Below are positions 6,544-12,948 of a stretch of DNA of 13,077 bases, piece by piece (position 1 is the first letter of the stretch; each line of letters starts with the position of its first letter). The stretch is taken from positions 1-13,077 of the forward strand of contig JAGCXJ010000278.1 in NCBI GenBank assembly GCA_017961385.1. The letters run 5' to 3'. Origin of the DNA: Lachnospiraceae bacterium (lineage in GTDB: Bacteria > Bacillota > Clostridia > Lachnospirales > Lachnospiraceae). The position numbers were made by a program, and so were the translations under genes. Below the pieces are notes generated by a model. It was not told the DNA's origin. It was given only the letters and a program-made list of their open reading frames with translations, and made no database searches.

Positions 6544-7767
6544 ATGAGAAATACGGAATTACTTGTACCTGCAAGCAGTCTTGAGGTACTGAAGACAGCA
6601 GTTATATACGGAGCAGATGCAGTCTATATCGGCGGAGAGGCTTTCGGACTCAGGGCAAAGGCAAAGAATTTCAGTCCCGAAGATATGAAAAAGGGCATTG
6701 AATTTGCTCATGAAAGAGGCGTAAAGGTTTATGTGACGGCCAATATACTGGCGCATAACTATGACCTTGAAGGTGCGCAGAAGTATTTTTGCGAGTTAAA
6801 TGATATAGGTCCCGATGCACTTATTATATCGGATCCCGGTATGTTTACGCTTGCAAAAAAGGAATGTCCCAATACAGATATTCATATTTCCACACAGGCC
6901 AATAATACAAATTATCTTACATATGATTTCTGGTATAAGCAGGGTGCTAAGCGCGTAGTAAGTGCCAGGGAGCTCTCGTTAAAGGAATTAAAAGAGATCA
7001 GAGAACATATTCCGGATGATATGGAGATCGAAAGCTTCATTCATGGTGCTATGTGCATATCTTATTCCGGAAGATGCCTTTTGAGCAATTACTTTACCGG
7101 AAGAGATGCAAATCAGGGTGCATGTACGCATCCGTGCAGATGGAAATATGCCGTTGTCGAAGAATCGCGTCCCGGCGAGTATTTCCCTGTATATGAAAAT
7201 GAGAGAGGCACATTTATCTTCAATTCCAAGGATCTGTGCATGATCGAGTATATCCCCGAACTGATCGATGCAGGGATAGATTCGTTAAAGATCGAAGGAA
7301 GGATGAAGACGGCACTGTATGTTGCAACAGTCGCTAGGACCTACAGAAAGGCACTTGATGATTTCAAAAAGGGCGAAGATATTTATCGTGCCAATATGGA
7401 CTGGTACAGACAAGAGATAAGCAAGTGCACATACAGGCAGTTTACGACTGGATTCTATTTTGGAAAGCCTAGCGAGGAAACTCAGATATATGATACCAAT
7501 ACATATATGAGTGATTCTGTGTATTACGGAACGGTTTCCGAGATTGATGAAAACGGAAACGCTGTCATAGAACAGAAAAACAAGTTCTGCGTGGGTGATA
7601 CCATTGAGATAATGAAACCTAACGGTGATAATATCGCGGTAAAGGTGGAAGAAATGTATAACGGCGATGGGCAGGCTGTAGACAGCTGTCCTCATCCCGG
7701 CCAGGAGATCCATCTTAAGCTAAGTGTTACGCCTGAGGTTTACGATATATTGAGGAGCACATTATGA
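6544..7767 (+). CDS. trhP: Peptidase U32 family protein, TrhP-like (tRNA 5-hydroxyuridine formation)
   Basis: U32 proteins are mostly not peptidases; TrhP (YegQ, YrrN/YrrO) is needed for prephenate-dependent hydroxylation of U34 in tRNA. This 407-residue protein starts with the family N-terminus ELLVPASSLEVLKTAVIYGA and DAVYIGG. The U32 signature lies at residues 163-181 (ESFIHGAMCISYSGRCLLS). Cys171, Cys178, Cys194 (or Cys198) and Cys232 are spaced like the four [4Fe-4S] ligands described in UbiU, so an iron-sulfur cluster is likely. A C-terminal beta-barrel-like domain follows from about residue 325. AAGGA at 6534-6538 overlaps the trmR stop, so the two are closely linked. Bacillus has two such genes in a row; here there is one, of the length of the longer YrrO. 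Its stop overlaps the glnN start by four bases. Confidence 0.88.
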   Translation: MRNTELLVPASSLEVLKTAVIYGADAVYIGGEAFGLRAKAKNFSPEDMKKGIEFAHERGVKVYVTANILAHNYDLEGAQKYFCELNDIGPDALIISDPGMFTLAKKECPNTDIHISTQANNTNYLTYDFWYKQGAKRVVSARELSLKELKEIREHIPDDMEIESFIHGAMCISYSGRCLLSNYFTGRDANQGACTHPCRWKYAVVEESRPGEYFPVYENERGTFIFNSKDLCMIEYIPELIDAGIDSLKIEGRMKTALYVATVARTYRKALDDFKKGEDIYRANMDWYRQEISKCTYRQFTTGFYFGKPSEETQIYDTNTYMSDSVYYGTVSEIDENGNAVIEQKNKFCVGDTIEIMKPNGDNIAVKVEEMYNGDGQAVDSCPHPGQEIHLKLSVTPEVYDILRSTL

Positions 7768-9863
7768 ATGTAGAAGAGATTTTCGCATCCAACGTCTTCA
7801 CCAAGGGGACTATGAGGGAAAGACTCCCGAAAGAGGTATTCGCTGAGGTTGAAGATGTAATGGAAAACGGCGGTGAGCTGTCAAAAGCCACAGCTGACAT
7901 CGTGGCAAGAGCCATGAAAGACTGGGCTGTTGAGAAAGGAGCTACGCACTATACGCACTGGTTCCAGCCTTTAACGGGTATAACAGCTGAGAAGCATGAT
8001 TCATTCATCACTCATCCTGATGATGACGGCAAGATGATAATGGAGTTTTCCGGCAAGGAGCTCATAAAGGGAGAACCTGATGCTTCATCATTCCCTTCAG
8101 GAGGACTCAGAGCCACATTTGAGGCAAGAGGATATACAGCCTGGGATATAACAAGTCCTGCCTTTTTAAAGGAGCAGGCGGTAGGCTCAACGCTTTGCAT
8201 ACCCACGGCATTCTGTTCATATACAGGAGAATCGCTTGACAAGAAGACGCCTCTTCTTCGTTCCATGGAGGCATTAAATAAACAGGCTTTAAGAATAGTA
8301 AGGCTTTTCGGTAATACACAGGCTACCAAGGTAACAGCCAGTGTTGGTGCCGAACAGGAGTATTTCCTTGTGGATCAGGCCAAGGCTTTGCAAAGAGAAG
8401 ATCTTATTTTTACAGGAAGAACGCTTTTTGGTTCTCCGGCTCCCAAAGGTCAGGAGATGGATGACCACTACTTCGGTGTTATCAGAGAACGTGTCGGAGC
8501 GTTCATGCACGATGTAAATATTGAGCTCTGGAAGATGGGCATAACCTCCAAGACACAGCACAACGAGGTCGCACCTGCCCAGCATGAGCTTGCACCGATC
8601 TATGAATCGGCTAATGTAGCCGTAGACCATAACCAGATAGTAATGGAGACTCTTAAGCGTGTTGCAGGTCATCACGGATTAAGATGTCTTTTGCATGAAA
8701 AGCCTTTCGAGGGTGTTAACGGCTCAGGTAAGCACAACAACTGGTCTATCGTTACAGATAACGGATTAAACCTTTTAGAGCCCGGCATCAGCCCGAATGA
8801 GAATATCCAGTTTCTGCTGGTACTTGCCTGCATACTCAAGGCTGTTGATACACATGCGGATCTTTTAAGACAGAGTGCAGCAAATGTCGGAAACGATCAC
8901 AGACTCGGAGGCATGGAAGCTCCTCCGGCTATCATATCCGTATTTTTGGGCGAACAGCTTGAGGATGTCGTAAAACAGCTGGTTGAAACAGGCCAGGCAT
9001 CAAAACTCAAGGAGGGCGGTACGCTTCAGACAGGTGTATCAACACTTCCAGATTTCGAGATAGATGCAACAGACAGAAACAGGACATCACCTTTTGCATT
9101 TACCGGAAACAAGTTTGAATTCCGTATGGTCGGAAGTTCCGATTCAATAGGCAGTCCAAATATAATTTTAAACTCAATCGTTGCAGAGAGTTTCTGCGAA
9201 GCGGCGGGCAGACTTGAAGCAGCTGCGGATTTCGATTCCGCTGTACACGATCTTATAAAAGAATATCTAACCAAGCATCAGAGGATCATTTTCAACGGTG
9301 ACGGCTATTCTAAGGAATGGATAGAGGAAGCTAAAAGACGAGGACTTCCAAACATCCCTTCAATGGTTGAATCTGTCAGCGCTCTTACCACTGAAAAATC
9401 GATAAAGCTTTTTGAGAAGTTTGGTATCTTCACAAAAGCAGAACTTGAATCCCGTGCCGAGATCCTTTATGAACAGTATGCAAAGACAATAAACATAGAA
9501 GCGCTTACAATGGTAGACATAGCAAACAAGCAGCTTGTTCCCTCTGTCATCGAATACACGGGAATGCTTGCAGAAACAGTCAATGCTACAAAGACTGCGG
9601 GAGGAGATGCAACAGTCGCTAGTGATCTTTTAAAGCGTGTCGGAGGTCTTCTTACATCTATGCAGCAGGAACGTGTCGAACTGTCTACTATCGAAAAGAT
9701 AGGCTCGGCTATGGAAAGAGGCAAGGAACAGGCCTTCTATTATCGTGAAAAAGTTGTACCGGCTATGGATAAGCTTCGTCACAGTGCGGACGAGCTTGAA
9801 CGTATCGTGGATAAAGACTACTGGCCTTTCCCGACATATGCTGATCTTCTATTTGAAGTCTGA
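7764..9863 (+). CDS. glnN: Glutamine synthetase type III
   Basis: GlnN makes glutamine from glutamate, ammonia and ATP; type III enzymes are large (about 700 residues, here 699) dodecamers found in Bacteroides, Butyrivibrio, Ruminococcus and cyanobacteria. The N-terminal GSIII-specific region leads into THYTHWFQPLTG (residues 61-72). Metal- and glutamate-binding segments are VGAEQEYFLVD (194-204) and NEVAPAQHELAPIYE (267-281), followed by the ATP/metal site GVNGSGKHNNWS. The arginine-bearing segment FEFRMVGSSDSIGSPN and the GGMEAPPAIISVFLG stretch are typical of this type. The ATG overlaps the stop of the U32 gene (ATGA at 7764-7767), with GAGGAG at 7752-7757. No promoter, T-box or other nitrogen-responsive element is visible before it, so expression would come from the upstream genes unless a promoter lies inside trhP. 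Confidence 0.96.
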   Translation: MNVEEIFASNVFTKGTMRERLPKEVFAEVEDVMENGGELSKATADIVARAMKDWAVEKGATHYTHWFQPLTGITAEKHDSFITHPDDDGKMIMEFSGKELIKGEPDASSFPSGGLRATFEARGYTAWDITSPAFLKEQAVGSTLCIPTAFCSYTGESLDKKTPLLRSMEALNKQALRIVRLFGNTQATKVTASVGAEQEYFLVDQAKALQREDLIFTGRTLFGSPAPKGQEMDDHYFGVIRERVGAFMHDVNIELWKMGITSKTQHNEVAPAQHELAPIYESANVAVDHNQIVMETLKRVAGHHGLRCLLHEKPFEGVNGSGKHNNWSIVTDNGLNLLEPGISPNENIQFLLVLACILKAVDTHADLLRQSAANVGNDHRLGGMEAPPAIISVFLGEQLEDVVKQLVETGQASKLKEGGTLQTGVSTLPDFEIDATDRNRTSPFAFTGNKFEFRMVGSSDSIGSPNIILNSIVAESFCEAAGRLEAAADFDSAVHDLIKEYLTKHQRIIFNGDGYSKEWIEEAKRRGLPNIPSMVESVSALTTEKSIKLFEKFGIFTKAELESRAEILYEQYAKTINIEALTMVDIANKQLVPSVIEYTGMLAETVNATKTAGGDATVASDLLKRVGGLLTSMQQERVELSTIEKIGSAMERGKEQAFYYREKVVPAMDKLRHSADELERIVDKDYWPFPTYADLLFEV

Positions 9864-9877
9864 TCATATGGGTTTAT

Positions 9878-9885
9878 AAGGAGGA
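9878..9885 (+). promoter_or_regulatory. Strong ribosome binding site of the GH9 gene
   Basis: AAGGAGGA lies five bases before the ATG at 9891 and is a full match to the 3' end of 16S rRNA. It sits in a 27-base gap after glnN that holds no terminator and no clear promoter, so the GH9 gene is probably read from the glnN transcript but is translated independently of it. Confidence 0.75.
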
Positions 9886-9890
9886 GATAA

Positions 9891-12200
9891 ATGCAAAAAA
9901 AACATGTAACAAAACTGATAGCTTCTGTGCTTTCAATCGCTCTTTTGCTTTCAGGCTGCACTAATAAAGCACCCGAGACAGAACCTGTTGGGCAGGTAGA
10001 GCCGACCGTTACGGAACAGACCGTTACACCCGAAGCACAGGATACAGAGGCTGTTGAAGAAGAGCCTGAAGTTCAAAAGCCACCGGAAGGATTGGGTGTC
10101 AATATGATAGCCAACGGTGATTTCCATGACGGCTTAGAGAATTGGAATACCTATCTTAATCACGGCGGAACATGTGATTTTACAGCCGATAACGAACAGG
10201 GTAACATCAGTATACAAAAGACCGGTTCAACAGACTACGGTGTTCAGATATACTATGACGGCTTTAAGCTTGATGAGGGCGGTGTATACGAATTCTCATT
10301 TGACCTGGATACTACTCTTGAAAGAGAAATAGAAGTACGTCTCCAGGTAAACGGCGGAGATTATCACGCGTATTTTGGAGAATATATAACTATAAAGCCC
10401 GGAATGCAGCATTATTCATGGGAGTTCACTATGGAAGAACAGACAGATGTAGCACCTAGAATGTGCTTTAATATGGGTTCCCCTGCAGACGGTTCCGCTC
10501 TGGAACCACATGAGATCACACTTGACAATGTTTCAGTCGTACTGACTGATGATACAAATGTGATCAAATCCGAGCAGGTGGATCTGAGCAAGAATGTTAA
10601 TCTGAATCAGGTCGGCTTCAGGACATCGGACAGAAAGACTGCCGTTATCAGAAGCGAAGGTATAGATCAGACATTTACTGTCAAGGATGAGTCTGGCAAG
10701 GAAGTTTATTCAGGAAAGCTTAACGGACCCGTAGATGCGCAGTATGCAGATGAAAAAGTATACCAGGCTGATTTCAGTGATTTTAAGACTCCCGGAAAAT
10801 ATGTCGTATCCGTTTCAAACGGTGATGAATCATATCCGTTTACTATAGGTGATGATGTATACGATGAACTTCTTAAGGACAGTTTCCTTATGCTGTATAA
10901 GCAAAGATGCGGAACTGAAGTGAGTGCTGACATAGCCGGTGAATTTGCTCATCCTGTTTGTCATGATTCAAAGGCGCTTATCTATGGCACCAATTCGTAC
11001 ATTGACGTATCAGGCGGCTGGCATGATGCAGGTGACTATGGAAGATATGTGGTGGCAGGAGCGACAACAGTTGCAGATCTGCTCCTTGCATATGAGGACT
11101 ATCCTGAGTTATGGGAGGCTGATGACCTTGGAATACCCGAGAGCGGAAACGGCATTCCGGATATTTTAGACGAGGCAGCCTACGAGCTTAAGTGGATGCT
11201 AAAGATGCAGGATCCTTCAACAGGCGGTGTATATCATAAGGTGACATGCAGAGAATTCCCCGGATTTGTTATGCCTCAGGAAGAAACAGAGGAACTTGTC
11301 GTATGCCCGATCTCCAATACGGCAACCGGTGATTTTGCAGCAATCATGGCCAAGGCTTCTGCTGTATATGCCGATATCGATCCCGCATTTGCAAAAACAG
11401 CACTTGCAGCTGCAAAGAAGGCTTATGCATATTTAGAGGATCACAAGAGCGCAGTAAGTTTCAAGAATCCTGAAGAGATCTCAACAGGGGAATATCCTGA
11501 CGGTCAGTTCAAGGATGAGATGTACTGGGCTTCTGTGGAACTGTATAAGGTTACCGGAGATGAAGCATATATCAAGTATGCAGAAGATCTCTTGGATATG
11601 TATGTTCTTCACGGTTTCGGATGGGACAGCATGGGCAGCTACGGAAACATTGCATATCTTACGATGGATCCCGAGAAGCAGAATACGGCTCTGGTCGAAA
11701 AGATAAAGACAGAGATAGAAGCTAATGCCAAGGAATACTTAAACAACAGCAAGACTGACGGATATATGTCAGATCTTGGAAGCAACTACTGCTGGGGTTC
11801 AAACTTAAGCGTCTGCGGTTATGCAAGACAGATGTTAATAGCAGCCAAGTATGCGAGTGATGATCAGAAAAAGGAATATGAACAGGCTGTATATGATCAG
11901 CTTTCATATATACTCGGACAGAACGCAACAGGATACTGTTTCTTAACCGGATACGGCTCACTGAATGCACAGAATCCTCACCACAGACCGTCTATAGCAA
12001 TCGGCAAACCAATGTCCGGAATGGTCATCGGAGGACCGGACGGAAACATGGAGGATTCCTTCATCAAGTCTGTTATGGCAGGTACGCCTCCGGCAAAGTG
12101 TTATGCAGATAATGCTCAGAGTTATTCAACGAATGAGATAACTATCTACTGGAACTCTCCGTTTGTTTATCTTCTGTCGGATATAATGTCAAAACATTGA
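9891..12200 (+). CDS. Surface lipoprotein glycoside hydrolase family 9 (endo-/exo-beta-glucanase)
   Basis: This 769-residue GH9 enzyme should hydrolyse beta-1,4-glucan (cellulose, cellodextrins) by inversion at the outer cell surface. Residues 1-22 are a lipoprotein signal with the lipobox LLSGC (lipid on Cys23). A Pro/Glu/Thr-rich linker covers 24-68. Residues 70-218 look like a CBM4/9-type jelly-roll module (NMIANGDFHDGLENWNTY at its start). Residues 234-318 fit the Ig-like CelD_N domain (VNLNQVGFRT). The catalytic domain covers about 325-769: DAGD at 379-382 (Asp382 the expected base, Asp379 its helper), HHRPS at 697-701, and NEITIYWNSP with Glu749 as the expected acid. All key residues are present, so it should be active. 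No dockerin or sorting signal is seen. Whether it is an endoglucanase or a cellodextrinase cannot be decided from sequence. It ends the long same-strand series. Confidence 0.93.
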   Translation: MQKKHVTKLIASVLSIALLLSGCTNKAPETEPVGQVEPTVTEQTVTPEAQDTEAVEEEPEVQKPPEGLGVNMIANGDFHDGLENWNTYLNHGGTCDFTADNEQGNISIQKTGSTDYGVQIYYDGFKLDEGGVYEFSFDLDTTLEREIEVRLQVNGGDYHAYFGEYITIKPGMQHYSWEFTMEEQTDVAPRMCFNMGSPADGSALEPHEITLDNVSVVLTDDTNVIKSEQVDLSKNVNLNQVGFRTSDRKTAVIRSEGIDQTFTVKDESGKEVYSGKLNGPVDAQYADEKVYQADFSDFKTPGKYVVSVSNGDESYPFTIGDDVYDELLKDSFLMLYKQRCGTEVSADIAGEFAHPVCHDSKALIYGTNSYIDVSGGWHDAGDYGRYVVAGATTVADLLLAYEDYPELWEADDLGIPESGNGIPDILDEAAYELKWMLKMQDPSTGGVYHKVTCREFPGFVMPQEETEELVVCPISNTATGDFAAIMAKASAVYADIDPAFAKTALAAAKKAYAYLEDHKSAVSFKNPEEISTGEYPDGQFKDEMYWASVELYKVTGDEAYIKYAEDLLDMYVLHGFGWDSMGSYGNIAYLTMDPEKQNTALVEKIKTEIEANAKEYLNNSKTDGYMSDLGSNYCWGSNLSVCGYARQMLIAAKYASDDQKKEYEQAVYDQLSYILGQNATGYCFLTGYGSLNAQNPHHRPSIAIGKPMSGMVIGGPDGNMEDSFIKSVMAGTPPAKCYADNAQSYSTNEITIYWNSPFVYLLSDIMSKH

Positions 12201-12208
12201 AAAAAGTC

Positions 12209-12237
12209 TTGCATTATTAAGGAAAATATTGTAATAT
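12209..12237 (+). promoter_or_regulatory. Promoter of the tRNA-Gln gene
   Basis: TTGCAT (12209-12214) and TAATAT (12232-12237) are spaced by 17 bases. They lie just after the GH9 stop and about 33 bases before the mature tRNA 5' end. A second possible -10, TATAAC at 12235-12240, would need a 20-base spacer. Confidence 0.6.
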
Positions 12238-12240
12238 AAC

Positions 12241-12265
12241 ATGTGCTGACGGAAAGTCGGCACAT
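12241..12265 (+). other. Hairpin between promoter and tRNA-Gln (pre-tRNA leader)
   Basis: A 10-bp stem (ATGTGCTGAC / GTCGGCACAT, one G-U pair) closes the loop GGAAA. It ends four bases before the tRNA 5' end. No T-run follows it on the plus strand, so it is a poor terminator for the GH9 gene; it would lie in or at the start of the pre-tRNA leader that RNase P removes, or form the 3' end of the GH9 mRNA if that is processed. Confidence 0.55.
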
Positions 12266-12269
12266 ATAT

Positions 12270-12342
12270 AGCGCTATCGCCAAATGGTAAGGCAACGGAC
12301 TCTGACTCCGTCATTTTCTAGGTTCGAATCCTAGTAGCGCTG
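12270..12342 (+). tRNA. tRNA-Gln (anticodon CTG)
   Basis: A full cloverleaf can be drawn. The acceptor stem is AGCGCTA / TAGCGCT (7 bp perfect, 12270-12276 with 12335-12341), followed by discriminator G at 12342. The D arm is GCC / GGC with the loop AAATGGTAA. The anticodon stem ACGGA / TCCGT (12295-12299 with 12307-12311) closes the loop CTCTGAC, anticodon CTG at 12302-12304, reading CAG. The T arm is CTAGG / CCTAG with loop TTCGAAT. The variable region CATTTT has six bases by this folding, one more than usual. CCA is not encoded (CTA follows), so it must be added by the nucleotidyltransferase. It stands alone, with its own promoter and terminator. Confidence 0.96.
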
Positions 12343-12347
12343 CTAAA

Positions 12348-12374
12348 AGAACTGGTTTTACCGGTTCTTTTTTT
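12348..12374 (+). terminator. Rho-independent terminator of tRNA-Gln
   Basis: The stem AGAACTGG / CCGGTTCT (8 bp with one G-U pair) closes the loop TTTTA and is followed at once by seven Ts (12368-12374). It begins six bases after the tRNA. Confidence 0.9.
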
Positions 12375-12614
12375 GTCGAAAAACCCAGTATTTTCAAGGG
12401 TTTCAGGGGATAATAAGAAAAGAAATCCTGATTCATACTAACAGGTTCTGTAAGTAAAAATCAGGATCAAAATTTGTAAAAAATCGATATTTTTGGCCTC
12501 AAAAATTTAAAATAGGTCAATTCATAGGTCAATTTTATTTAGTCATTTTTGGTGTAATTTACCAGCCTTTAATATCTGACCTTTGAGGGAAGAAATGAGG
12601 ATTTTGAGGATTAT
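12375..12614. other. AT-rich intergenic stretch with repeats; possible old attachment site
   Basis: No convincing gene is seen between the tRNA terminator and 12615. The stretch holds an inverted repeat AAACCC / GGGTTT (12381-12386 with 12398-12403) around an 11-base spacer. A second inverted repeat, ATCCTGATT / AATCAGGAT (12425-12433 with 12459-12467), has a nested ACAG / CTGT. A direct repeat ATAGGTCAATT (12512-12522 and 12524-12534) has a period of 12. Core-type inverted sites and nearby direct repeats behind a tRNA gene resemble the layout of tyrosine-recombinase attachment regions, but no integrase and no duplicate of the tRNA 3' end is present in the window, so this reading is weak. Confidence 0.3.
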
Positions 12615-12719
12615 ATGAAAAACCCAATACATCGAAAGTTGCAATATCACAAAACAGAAGATCACCGTATCCTGACAAAACCAAAAGAAAAGGAAAAGGC
12701 CGTAGGTTATGACAGATAA
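12615..12719 (+). CDS. Possible small ORF or C-terminal gene remnant, 34 codons
   Basis: An ATG at 12615 with GAGG at 12606-12609 opens a 34-codon frame ending in TAA at 12717. The product is strongly hydrophilic and Lys/His/Glu-rich, beginning MKNPIHRKLQYH and ending EKEKAVGYDR. The same frame stays open upstream to a TAA at 12570, adding hydrophilic residues (FEGRNEDFEDY) with no usual start codon, which could mean that it is the end of a decayed gene. It is not recognised as any family. The opposite strand has two overlapping hydrophobic frames of 76-77 codons over the same bases that look like shadows of this frame. Confidence 0.25.
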   Translation: MKNPIHRKLQYHKTEDHRILTKPKEKEKAVGYDR

Positions 12720-12729
12720 ATGGATGGTG

Positions 12730-12756
12730 GCGATTAGCAAACCTTTGCTTAATCGC
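12730..12756. other. Hairpin immediately before the 12768-12830 hairpin
   Basis: GCGATTAGCAAA (12730-12741) pairs with TTTGCTTAATCGC (12744-12756) with one bulged base; in a real fold the loop would be about eight bases (AAACCTTT). It lies 11 bases upstream of a still longer hairpin. No T-run follows it, so it is not a terminator. It may be part of a structured RNA together with its neighbour. Confidence 0.5.
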
Positions 12757-12767
12757 TTGATCATGGC

Positions 12768-12830
12768 AAACATAATCCCCCATCATGGTCAAGGTTTTAT
12801 GCCTTGAGGCTGGTGGGGGATTATGTTTTT
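12768..12830 (+). terminator. Long hairpin with T-run; terminator or end of a structured RNA
   Basis: A perfect 15-bp stem AAACATAATCCCCCA / TGGGGGATTATGTTT (12768-12782 with 12814-12828) extends by three more pairs. A 3x3 internal loop and an inner 6-bp stem TCAAGG / CCTTGA (12789-12794 with 12802-12807) follow, closed by the loop TTTTATG. Five Ts at 12826-12830 end it on the plus strand. It works as a terminator in principle, but it is far longer than usual and no confident gene lies just upstream; only the doubtful 34-codon ORF at 12615 would use it. Confidence 0.6.
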
Positions 12831-12881
12831 ATATTATATGGAATATCTAAATACAGAAATGTTTTAACATATTAGGAACTT

Positions 12882-12890
12882 TGCTATAAT
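12882..12890 (+). promoter_or_regulatory. Extended -10 promoter of the ACT-domain gene
   Basis: TGCTATAAT is a perfect extended -10 element (TATAAT at 12885-12890). The -35 region is weak (TTTAAC at 12863-12868, spacer 16), as is common when the extended -10 is strong. It leaves a leader of about 50 bases before the ATG at 12949. Confidence 0.65.
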
Positions 12891-12948
12891 TATGTGGAAG
12901 CAATTACTCAAAATTCTTTAACTTTAATTAAACGACTACGAGGTTGAT

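Noticed and set aside
7700..7763. Searched before glnN for a glutamine riboswitch or T-box.
   Set aside because: The upstream bases are coding sequence of the U32 gene and no leader of suitable length exists.
8289..8675. Long minus-strand frame (128 codons) inside glnN, and similar ones in trhP and thiI.
   Set aside because: They are antisense to clearly conserved genes, have no ribosome binding site of note and no recognisable domain.
12543..12792. Two overlapping minus-strand frames of 76-77 codons with hydrophobic products.
   Set aside because: They overlap each other and the plus-strand hairpins, match no family I know, and their hydrophobic composition is what the complement of an AT-rich, Lys/Glu-rich stretch gives. 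A G-run just before the 12773 start is part of the hairpin stem.
12375..12948. Looked for a CRISPR array, insertion sequence ends or a toxin-antitoxin pair in the gene-poor right end.
   Set aside because: Only two short tandem copies of an 11-bp repeat exist, with no spacer pattern; no transposase fragment or target duplication was seen; no pair of small genes is supported.
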